A stretch of 18,231 bases of DNA from Obelidium mucronatum (taxonomy: Eukaryota; Chytridiomycota; Chytridiomycetes; Chytridiales; Chytriomycetaceae): assembly GCA_025765595.1 (NCBI GenBank), contig JAIVFH010000472.1, forward strand, positions 1 through 18,231, read 5' to 3'. Both the position numbers and the translations under genes were made by a program. The first letter of the stretch is position 1. Every line of letters begins with the position of its first letter. Below the pieces are notes generated by a model. The model saw nothing but the letters and a program-made list of their open reading frames with translations, had not been told where the DNA came from and did not search any database. This document shows positions 8,404 through 16,048 of the stretch, piece by piece.

Positions 8404-10417
8404 ATGAAGGTGACATCTATCCTTGCTGCTTCGGCTCTTGCCGCTGGCGTTAGCGCACAGGCCTCGGCCTCCCCACTGAAGCCAGTTGCCCACAACTTGC
8501 TCTGGCCAAGACCACAGCAGTTCACCAGTGGTTCTACCGACCGCACCATCAACCCAAACACCGTCGCCATCACCATTGTCGCCGTGAACGGAAACCAAGC
8601 ATTGCTAGAGAAGGTACAACTCTAATTTACATGTTTAATCGTTGTAAATCGTTATTGATGAGATGTTGTAGGCTGCTAAGCGTCTCCGCGCCAACTCCCT
8701 TTCCATTGGATGCAACGACTCTACTGTCTCTGGTGATATCACCAACGTCTCTGTAACTGTCACTGGAACAGACCCAAAGGATCTTGCTCAAGCTGACGAG
8801 TCCTACACTCTTAAGACTGACAACAACGCGGTTACCATCACTGCCAACCACTCCGTTGGTGCCCTCCGCGCTCTCGAAACTCTTGCTCAATTGATCAAGC
8901 CAAACGAGAAGCTTCCATTCCACGTCAAGACTGACGCCGCTGGTTGTGCTACTGCCAAGGCTGCAGGATTCAAGGCTGGATTTGTTGTTCCATCCGGACC
9001 ATGGAACATTTCTGACAAGCCATCTTACTCCTTCCGTGGAGTTTCTTTGGACACTTCTCGTAACTATATTCCAGTTGCTTCCATCCTCCGTACCTTGGAC
9101 GGTTTGGCTGCTTCCAAGCTCAATGTCCTTCACTGGCACATTGTTGACGCTACGTCATTCCCAGTCGTGTCCAAGACCTACCCAGACTTGGCTACCTCTG
9201 CTTACAGCAAGCTCTCTATCTACTCTTACGACGATGTCAAAGCTGTCATTGCCTACGCCGCGGACCGTGGTATCCGTGTCATCCCAGAATTCGACTCCCC
9301 AGCTCACGCCAACGCATACAGCTTCTCCAAGGACCTTAAGCCATTCGTTCTCTGTATCAATGGAGGTGCTGGTGGTACCCCAGGTTTCTGGCCAACTTGC
9401 CCAGAACCACCTTGTGGAAACATCAACGTTGCCGACCCCAAGGCCGCCCCAGCTATCGCCAAGCTCGTCAAGGAATACACTGCCTTGTTCCCAGACTCTG
9501 TCTTTCACTTGGGTGGAGATGAAATCGAAAACTTCTGTTTGGCTGCTTCCCCAGAATTCACCAACGTTGCCTTCCCAGGCCAAAACATTACCGAAATCTG
9601 GGACATCAAGGCTCCTGTCTACTGGGCTCCAAAGGATGGCAAGAGATGGGTTGAAGGTCTCGGCAAGGTCTACCAAAAGTACACTGACGTCCTTACCAAG
9701 ACTCTCGCCGACACTGGCAAGGCCGCCATGTTCTGGGAAGACGTTGTCTTGAACGACGGAGTTGTTGCACCAAAGGGATCTATTCTCCAGGTCTGGAACT
9801 CTTGGGACGAGGGTGCTCAAGTCAACTCCATGCAAAAGGTGTTGGACTTGAACGCTAAGGGTGCTGGTTACAAGATTGTTGACACCAACAACGACTACTA
9901 CTACTTGGACGGTGGTTCCGGTGGTTGGTTGACTGACCGTGGTATCGGTTACGGAGGTGACGCCTGGAAGGAGAACTACTGGACCAACTACAAGTCATGG
10001 CAACGTGTCTACACTCACGACCCACGCAAGTCCCAGATTGAGAACCGTACACAGTACAACAAGGAGGGATCTGGTTTGGCTGGACCATTGCGAGGCGATG
10101 TCTCTGCCATTATTGGTGGATCCGTTGCCATCTGGGGTGAGAGAATCTCTGACTCAAACTTGGATGTCAAGCTCTGGCCACGTGCCGCTGCTGCCGCTGA
10201 AGCTTGGTGGTCTGCTGATTCCTTCCCAGATGCTGCCCACAAGGACTTCTTTGAAGCTCTTCCACGTCTTGAAGTCTTCAGAGACCGTCTCATTGCCCGT
10301 GGATTCGGTGCTGAAACCTTCCAACCATACTGGTGCCGCAACGAGCAGTGTGGAGAATCATTCTCTGGATACGGACCAGGACTTGCTTACGGTAACGAAA
10401 AGCCAAAGGCCTGGTAA
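8404..10417 (+). CDS. Secreted beta-N-acetylhexosaminidase (GH20)
   Basis: GH20 enzymes remove terminal N-acetylglucosamine from chitooligosaccharides by substrate-assisted catalysis. Exons 8404-8613 and 8672-10417 (intron 58 nt) give 651 aa. Residues 1-20 (MKVTSILAASALAAGVSAQA) form a clear signal peptide, so the protein is secreted. A GH20b N-terminal domain begins near NLLWPRPQQF. The catalytic barrel shows YSFRGVSLDTSRNYI, LNVLHWHIVDATSFP, IRVIPEFDSPAHA and HLGGDE with the catalytic pair D353-E354, then FWEDVV, LQVWNSWD and DYYYLD. The end QPYWCRNEQC carries the usual terminal cysteines. Codon use is strongly biased (AAG, GTC, CCA, ACC, GGA), unlike the neighbouring genes, which suggests high expression. 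Likely role: chitin recycling or digestion. An upstream in-frame extension from about 8122 is open but would bury the signal peptide and TATA box, so I reject it. Confidence 0.95.
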
Positions 10418-10433
10418 AAATCCGCTTAGCTGT

Positions 10434-10510
10434 ATCTCTGTCACACATTCGCCTTTTTTTTGAAGCTATGAACTGTTTAGACTGCTTAAATAAATCATTA
10501 TTATATAAGT
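10434..10510. repeat. Direct repeat copy A, about 77 bp
   Basis: From ATCTCTG through GAAGCTATGAACTGTTTAG to TTATATAAGT, this stretch matches 12573-12651 in the same orientation, with about five substitutions and small length changes in the CA/T tract. It lies in the hexosaminidase 3' flank and contains an AATAAA-like poly(A) signal. On the minus strand it stays open in frame with the nuclease relic next to it, so it may derive from that gene's tail instead. Confidence 0.8.
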
Positions 10511-10652
10511 TTTCGCTAGAGGCACGAGGAGAGATATATTTGATAGCAGTCATAGACCAAGTGAACCAGCGAAGAATTTCCGATAAAGAAGAGCTGGACT
10601 TGTAAGCTCCATCTTCTCCGATTTCCAATAGACGATTCTTGGAAGCATACAC
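10434..10652 (-). pseudogene. Inverted relic of the PD-(D/E)XK-like nuclease gene (C-terminal part)
   Basis: On the minus strand, 10652-10542 is nearly identical to plus-strand 12013-12124 of the nuclease gene downstream (about seven differences in 111 bp). It encodes YASKNRLLEIGEDG, then KSSSSLSEILRWFTW and MTAI. Beyond MTAI the two copies diverge: this one continues as KYISPRASSENL and into repeat copy A, while the larger copy continues as MTEKAIGDS. Upstream of YASK no homology remains; a 7-3-7 hairpin (10649-10665) sits at that breakpoint. It has no start, lacks the catalytic part and runs antisense into the hexosaminidase end, so it is a fragment, not a gene. Confidence 0.8.
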
Positions 10653-10838
10653 ATAAACTATGTGTCAATACCATCCCCACCACGCTCCATCATCAACCAT
10701 CAAAGCGGCATTGTACAGAGGTATCATCTGAATTCTATGGGCATGCATCAGCGACGGTAATTTATTGTATCTGTATCACATCTTTGTGCGCATCCCATCC
10801 CATTACACTTCACCTTCACAATGTGACTGGGACCAAAC

Positions 10839-10860
10839 TCTGTGCCTTACAAGGCACAGA
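10839..10860. repeat. 22-bp palindrome (10-bp arms, 2-nt spacer)
   Basis: TCTGTGCCTT and AAGGCACAGA are perfect reverse complements separated by AC. It could be a dimeric protein-binding site or a hairpin. Neither neighbouring gene clearly owns it, being 422 bp from the upstream stop and 484 bp from the downstream start. Confidence 0.75.
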
Positions 10861-11007
10861 CTTTATTCCATGCCACTTTTACATTCATTTTTCTTTCTAT
10901 ATACTGGCCTCTTGCATAGAGTTGTGTCGCTCCCAGGGCTGGTATTCAGAATGACGTTTTGTTGCACCTGCGCCTATGCGGCCCGCGAAATTGTGCGGAA
11001 TTGCCAG

Positions 11008-11015
11008 TGACGTCA
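11008..11015. promoter_or_regulatory. Consensus CRE (TGACGTCA)
   Basis: A perfect ATF/CREB-type palindrome lies 328 bp upstream of the nuclease-like gene. It also falls inside a minus-strand open stretch, so function is uncertain. Confidence 0.25.
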
Positions 11016-11343
11016 GCGTGGTTGCGATAACACGACTCGATGATCGATGTTTGGGGCTCTTGCCGCAGGAAGATCTTGTAGACTGCCGAGATGTTTCGAA
11101 TTGAGAGTTGAACTATCACATCGTTCACTGGTTTCTGAGTGCGAAAGTAATGTTCAAAAACAAAGTTTGCTGTTTGGGAAGCGGAGGCTGGAATGCAACG
11201 AAGAGGAATAAATAATAAACAAATGCAATGCATACAGAACTAAGCGTAATTTTACACTGTTAAGAATACTACATTTTATCCTGAGCACAACACAAAGCTG
11301 TCTGTGGGGCCACGCAGCTTCATTTGTAAAAAAAACAACGAAA

Positions 11344-12223
11344 ATGAACAATCTGTTCGACAAGCCTCTCAACCAACTCACTGATGAAGAAAAGAGTCAG
11401 CTCACAGACAAACAAAAGAAAGCTTTCAAAGCGCTTATTGGCTCCGCCAAGCCTTCTGTTCCATTCTCCTCTGTTACTCTCAACGACTGTGTTAGACCTG
11501 ATGGTCTTGCTTTGGACCTCCGTTTCATTGAACCAATCGCCGTCCCCGCTCCTACTCTTCATATTCCCCAAGAAATCATCATTCCTGTTCCTAGTGACTT
11601 TTTGTGCGAACATTTGCTTACTGTCCAGAAATTCTATGTTTTGAACAATGAAAAGGCCTGCAGAATGTTGATTGATGCCATATTACTTGAAGTATTGAAG
11701 AGTGAATTTAATGACTCTCTGTCTGGATTCTGTGAAGTAAAGAATGATTGGGAAGGAACTGGATTCGGCTACACTGGCGATGTGGACTACATGTTTGGGT
11801 CCTCTAAAACCAAATCTGTTGATACAATGGATTCTTTTCTTTTGGTTGTGGTAGCAAAGAAAGAATGGCCTGATAGTGCAATCCCTCAAGTCCTTGCTGA
11901 AGCTGGCTGCTTGCTTAAGAAACGTCTGGCCGCTGGAAAGAATACTCCTGTCTTTGCTGTTCTTACCAATGGACTTCTCTTTCGCTTCTTTGCTATTGAC
12001 ACGGATGGGGTTGTGTATGCTTCCAAGACTCAGTCTATTGGAAATCGGAGAAGATGGAACTTACAAGTCCAGCTCTTCTTTATCAGAAATTCTTCGGTGG
12101 TTCACTTGGTTTATGACTGCTATCATGACAGAGAAAGCGATTGGAGACTCTCTTACTCAACTCAGAAATTGCTTTGGTCCAAAGAATCCCATCTTTAGCA
12201 AGAAAATTAGGATTCAAAAGTAG
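11344..12223 (+). CDS. PD-(D/E)XK-like nuclease-fold protein with one frame break, possibly decaying
   Basis: The open frame from ATG 11344 encodes a restriction-endonuclease-like core: GDVDYMFG (D146, D148), then SFLLVVVAKKEW, QVLAEAGCLL and PVFAVLTNGLLFRFFAID. The last pattern (Q...A..., then V-x-x-x-T-N-G-x-x-x-x-F-F) is typical of PD-(D/E)XK proteins found in fungi, including nuclease tails of Crinkler-type effectors. The expected E-x-K glutamate is Val170 (VAK instead of EAK), so catalysis is doubtful. After YASKT (about 12026-12036) the frame shifts by one extra base relative to the inverted relic at 10542-10652; the true continuation is LLEIGEDGTYK to a TAG at 12221-12223, whereas the unshifted frame ends at 12198. 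Corrected length is 292 aa. No CRN header is fused here. Family assignment is by motif pattern, and the gene may be a recent pseudogene. Confidence 0.6.
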
Positions 12224-12283
12224 TATTTCGTAACAAACATTTTTTTAGCTTGAAATAAATATAATTGAGAAATCAATGAGTCA

Positions 12284-12560
12284 CAAGCTCGTTGTCTCGT
12301 TCATTCTCGTCACAGAGGAACTTGGAGCCATGCCTGTGGTGATCAAAAGTGGGTCTTGAGTGATGTTGGGCGGGATTATCCAAACAAGCCCACATACGCA
12401 CCAGCTGCCGCCGACACATGAGGCCAAATCAAGTAAGAGAATTGCCGCTGCAAACTTTGCGCTTGGTTCAACGGGGGGCAAAGGCAAGTAAAGAGGCTAC
12501 GGACTTCGATGCCACGGTCCTCACAGCTTTCGGCTTCACAACTGGTTGATTCGCAAGATT
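12284..12560 (-). pseudogene. Chimeric fragment of a ZIP metal-transporter gene
   Basis: Most of this stretch (about 12313-12560) matches the first exon, first intron and start of exon 2 of the ZIP gene at 16049-17710 (about 17345-17590), including SCESTSCEAESCED and FAAAILLLDLA. The intron is retained, so it arose by DNA duplication and not by retrocopy. At 12284-12312, 29 bp match the loop region of the other ZIP gene (14351-14379, 26 of 29 identical), so an internal deletion joined the N-terminal part to a mid-protein loop. A lost base (GGTTCAAC against GGTTTCAAC) breaks the frame. It is a dead third ZIP copy, on the same strand as the two intact genes. Confidence 0.85.
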
Positions 12561-12572
12561 GGTCGGTGCAAA

Positions 12573-12651
12573 ATCTCTGGCACACACACTCGCGTTTTCT
12601 TTGAAGCTATAAACTGTTTAGATTGCTTAAATAAATCGTTATTATATAAGT
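12573..12651. repeat. Direct repeat copy B, about 79 bp
   Basis: Same orientation as copy A at 10434-10510, from ATCTCTG to TTATATAAGT, two bases longer in the CA tract. It lies between the ZIP fragment and the nucleotidase start and may supply part of the latter's promoter (TATATAAG at 12643-12650, 28 bp before ATG 12679). Confidence 0.8.
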
Positions 12652-12678
12652 ATACTATCTTAACATCATTTAAAAAAC

Positions 12679-13788
12679 GTGTTCAAAATGGAAGTTCTTG
12701 AAGCACTGCCTTTCGTGAGGATCCAAGACATTGAAGCGGTTCGCGCCAAAGTCAGAACAATCGAAGCGAAAGGCATCGATGCATTACATGTAATTAGCGG
12801 TAAGTATCAAACGGGTGACAAAGGCCAAAGTGCTTATTTACCTCATCGCTGCCTCATCACTGCTGAAGACTTTGACATGACAATGACTCGCTTCTGGCAC
12901 AATGGCACCCGGTCTCCCTCAACGCATGCGGTTCTAACTCGAAGCCACAGAGTCTCGGACGAGGTGAGGGTGTTGTCAAGCTATATTCTTGGCCTGGTGT
13001 TTTAAACCCCCGTGATAGTTCAGAACAGAAACTGATGCTCTCTACAAGAAGTTTTACCCTATGGAAATCTCAACAACTCTTTCTTTCGAGGAAAAGTATA
13101 AGGCGATGGAGGAATGGTGGTCGACGGCGCATGAGCGGATTGTGGCGTTGAAACTGAGTCGGCATGATTTGAAGGATATTGTAGCCACAACTCAGGCACC
13201 GGTTGTATTCAGGGACGGTATACATGAAGTTGTGAAAGTGTGTGAAGGGTTTGGGATGCCGTTTTTGGTGTTTTCAGCTGGCATTTATGGTTCGCACTTG
13301 TCGTTTACTGCTGTGATGGCGCTCCTTACCGTATTCTCATAGACTGTCATTAAGGAAATTCTGGAGCAATCATCATTGAAACCGAACAACGTTCATATTG
13401 TTTCGAACCGCATGAAATTTGGGGAGGAATGATATTTGCGTGGCTTTTGAAGATCCATTGATTCACACATTCAACAAGAATGAGTCAGGAGTCCATGGTG
13501 CTCCATACCAAGCAGCTGTAGAAAGTCGACCCAATGTGGTGTGTGTGTGTGTTTTTTAATTCGCCTTTCTCTTTTCTAAAAGGCCATAGATATTGATGGG
13601 AGATTCATTGGGCGATCTGAATATGAAAGACGGTGTGGCCCATGAAATTAGCTTGACAATCGGCTTTTTAAATCACGATACGGATGTATACCTGGAGAAA
13701 TATCTGGCAGCGTTTGATGTTGTGGTTTTGGATGATTCTCCTATGACCTTTTGTGGCTGAGTTGCTAAAGGCAATAGCGAAGCAATAA
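12679..13788 (+). CDS. Cytosolic pyrimidine 5'-nucleotidase (UMPH-1/NT5C3 family, HAD fold), with frame breaks
   Basis: NT5C3-type HAD phosphatases dephosphorylate pyrimidine nucleoside monophosphates. Exons 12679-12799, 12869-12963, 13019-13289, 13343-13538 and 13590-13788 give about 292 aa once three single extra bases are discounted. Motif I is ISDFDMTMTRF (nucleophile D41, acid/base D43, split by intron 1); LSFEEKYKAMEEWWSTAH is the family's cap region; motif II is LVFSAGI; HIVSN precedes motif III; motif IV is MGDSLGDLNMKDG; IGFLNHD follows. Frame breaks: at the 13289/13343 splice (one surplus G), near 13421-13430 (after MKFG), and in TTTT at 13749-13752, beyond which VAELLKAIAKQ reaches TAA at 13786-13788. 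Without the last correction it stops at 13760. All catalytic motifs and splice sites are intact, so assembly error is more likely than decay. It ends 34 bp from the convergent ZIP gene. Confidence 0.8.
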
Positions 13789-13822
13789 AGTGCGAATGGC
13801 GGTAATTTATTTACTTCACCAG

Positions 13823-15629
13823 TTACTCGAACACCGCCAACAGCGCCATTAGCGCCGCCCCAGAATACATTGCCACAAAGCAGGCAGCTTTAAAATATGG
13901 GCTGAATCCATGAAAATGGCCACTATGGCTAACTTCTGCACTCATGAGTTCCGTATATGTGTTGTAAAACAGGATTCCAGCCGAGAGGGAGTTAAAAACG
14001 CCTTGAGCAAGGACCACTCCTCCATCATTCTCGTTGTAAAGATCACGAACAAGTATTCCAATAAATATTCCGATGGGTGTTGTGAAAGGATAAACTAGAC
14101 ACATCAGCCTCTTTGTCATCACTGACAGGTTGAGATTTCCGATGAGAACTCCAAGCGCCAATCCTTCAAACATCTTAATAATCAAGATAAATGGTTTAAA
14201 ATCGTATAGATGGATTGATTTGAATGCATGCTGACCTGGTGGAAACAAACAGCCACAATGAGCGAGCGAAAAGCAACGTCTGAAGAAACTCCGAGTGTAA
14301 CCCCAATAATCAAAGAATGAAATAAGATTCCACACTCCAGAAGAATCGTTCCAAGTTCGTTGTCTCGTTCATTTTCATCATGATGGTCGTGCTCACTGTT
14401 GTGGTCTGTTCCTGGCGTCCTTCCACTATGAGCAGATGGAACTGCATCAAAAAACGACATCAGATCTTGAGATCCCGTTGCCGTGTATGGTAAAGCTGCA
14501 GCTGGTGATTCCTGAATTAACGGAAGTTGGGTGTGGCCTGGTGGACCGGGCGGTTTCGGAATAGAAGCTGGAGGAATCACCCGTATACCTTGCGATACTC
14601 TATTTCTTTCTGATGACGGAAGACCACTGGACGCCTCTTTCGAAAGATTCGCCACAATCGAGTTTCGTGCGCTACTCAAAAACGCTGCCGAGTTCCCAGT
14701 AACAACGACGCGGTCCAAATCTGTACATTCACAATCGTCAATGCTTCCATTCAACGATTCTGTATCGCCAAACGTTGCTGCTGAAGAGGTGGTGGGTAAA
14801 AAGGCCGCAGAGTTCCCAGTAACAACAACTCTTTCCAAATCAGTGCAGTCGCAGTCTGCGTCCTCTACAGCCCCCAAAGCTAATTGCTGAGCGTATTGAG
14901 TTGAAGAAACTGCGTCTGGGTAAGCATGAACAGAGCCTGTTTCATTGGAAGTTGATACTGGGGTCAACAGGGTATGCTCGTCAGTATCGTATTCTGAATG
15001 ATTGTGTTCGGTGTCAGAAGGCGAATGGTCATGCTTCTTGAAATAGTTTCGTTTGATATCAACAGCAGCAAGTTCAATGAACTGAACCAGAAATGCGGCA
15101 ATCATTCCAAATAGACCAACGTATGCAGGGCCATATGGTTTCCAAGCTTCAGGAAGGCAGGGACTGCTGAAGGCTATAAAAGCATCGGGAAGTAAATGAA
15201 TCCAAGCTGTTGCAGCAATGACTCCAATTCCAAACATTTTTAAGATCTGTATTGTACAGGGAAGTTAAAGAAATTCATTGGCGAGCAAAAACAGACATAT
15301 ACCTGCAGTACTTTCGCGAACACGGGTGTTTTTGCATGAACTCCCAAAGACATCGTTGTGAAAATTCCAGTCCCAGATATCAGAAGAACGATAAATATTC
15401 CTATCACGTGTAGTGGAACATTGTATTCAGGAAGTTCACTTGAAGCACAAATTTCAGGAGTATCGCCCTTCGAAAAGATTGTGTCCGTAGTGTCTGTATC
15501 GCTTTGTAAGCTGAGGTTGCTGCTTTGAATGTCTGGTTTTCAACTATCAGCAAATATATTTATCGACTCAACAGCTCCCGAACCGAATGGAAGAGCATTA
15601 ACCCCCGAGAAAAGACCGGAAATAATCAT
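13823..15629 (-). CDS. ZIP family metal (zinc/iron) transporter, copy 1
   Basis: ZIP proteins import Zn2+ or Fe2+ into the cytosol. Exons (minus) 15629-15584, 15532-15303, 15246-14236 and 14173-13823 give 545 aa. The first exon looks like a signal peptide (MIISGLFSGVNALPF); its donor (15583) is weak and ATGs at 15791 or 15818 are alternatives, so the 5' end is tentative. TM1 is VIGIFIVLLISGTGIF; then KMFGIGVIAATAWIHLLPDA (TM2) and YVGLFGMIAAFLVQFIEL (TM3). TM4 carries FHSLIIGVTLGV and TM5 FHQMFEGLALG, the metal-binding HS/HQ-x-FEG motifs, the latter split by the last intron. The long TM3-TM4 loop is His/Asp-rich (HDHSPSDTEHNH, EHDHHDE) and contains an internal duplication. Tandem with the paralogue at 16049-17710. 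Confidence 0.88.
14690..14860 (-). repeat. In-gene duplication within the ZIP loop
   Basis: Two copies of C-x-C-T-D-L-x-R-V-V-V-T-G-N-S-A-A-F-L lie about 55 residues apart in the TM3-TM4 loop of ZIP copy 1, each preceded by acidic residues and a Cys pair (DCDCTD, DCECTD). DNA copies share GAGTTCCCAGTAACAAC at about 14690 and 14810 on the plus strand. The paralogue at 16049-17710 lacks it. Confidence 0.85.
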
Positions 15630-16048
15630 TAACGTAAGTGTTCTATGCGTTATGCCCGGCATCCATCCGCCAGAGCAGTCGCAGCAACTAACGCGAGCTA
15701 CAACACAAGAAACTGCTATCATCGGCCATGTTGGAAGGATAGTGTGAAGCTTTGACGGCGGCGGTGCGTTTTCAAGGAATACTGAAGTCATTGCGTTGAG
15801 TTGTGGAGATCTTAACAACCAAAAAGATTCAATCCAAAAAAGTGAGATGATCTATGTCTTTGTCGACTTAGGCATGGCAGCTAGATTTATTTATCTCCGA
15901 CCACTATTTAGAACATTCGAAAGCAAAGCGGGATTCTATGATACTAGCTGGAAACCGACTGTTTGGGATATGAATGAATTCAGCGTCACGAGAAAACACA
16001 AAGTTTTTTTTGAATTAATTCTCCACCGCCGAACTTCACGCCAATGGA
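15630..16048. other. Intergenic region between the two ZIP genes
   Basis: About 420 bp with no convincing gene. It contains possible alternative 5' ends of ZIP copy 1 (minus ATGs at 15791 and 15818, in frame with the chosen start) and the 3' flank of ZIP copy 2. A plus-strand open stretch here has no recognisable content. Confidence 0.5.

Larger units (their letters stand above)
10666..11343. other. Intergenic region without a convincing gene
   Basis: These 678 bp hold no gene I can support. Visible elements are a 22-bp palindrome at 10839-10860 and a perfect CRE-type TGACGTCA at 11008-11015. A minus-strand open stretch (11233-10946, 95 aa) has a fairly natural composition but no recognised domain. 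AT-rich sequence leads into the nuclease-like gene at 11344. Confidence 0.5.

Noticed and set aside
8627..9835. Long open frames antisense to the hexosaminidase
   Set aside because: They arise from the strong codon bias of the GH20 gene, have no domains, and mirror the sense frame.
10511..12572. A DNA transposon with terminal inverted repeats
   Set aside because: The sequences just inside copies A and B are not inverted complements, and no transposase is present.
10434..12651. Copies A and B as the LTRs of a retrotransposon
   Set aside because: They are only about 78 bp, lack TG...CA ends, and no reverse transcriptase, integrase or gag sequence lies between them.
13310..13342. A 30-nt intron in the nucleotidase that would avoid one frame break
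   Set aside because: It is far below the 49-nt minimum seen here and would add unrelated residues in the conserved SAGI region.
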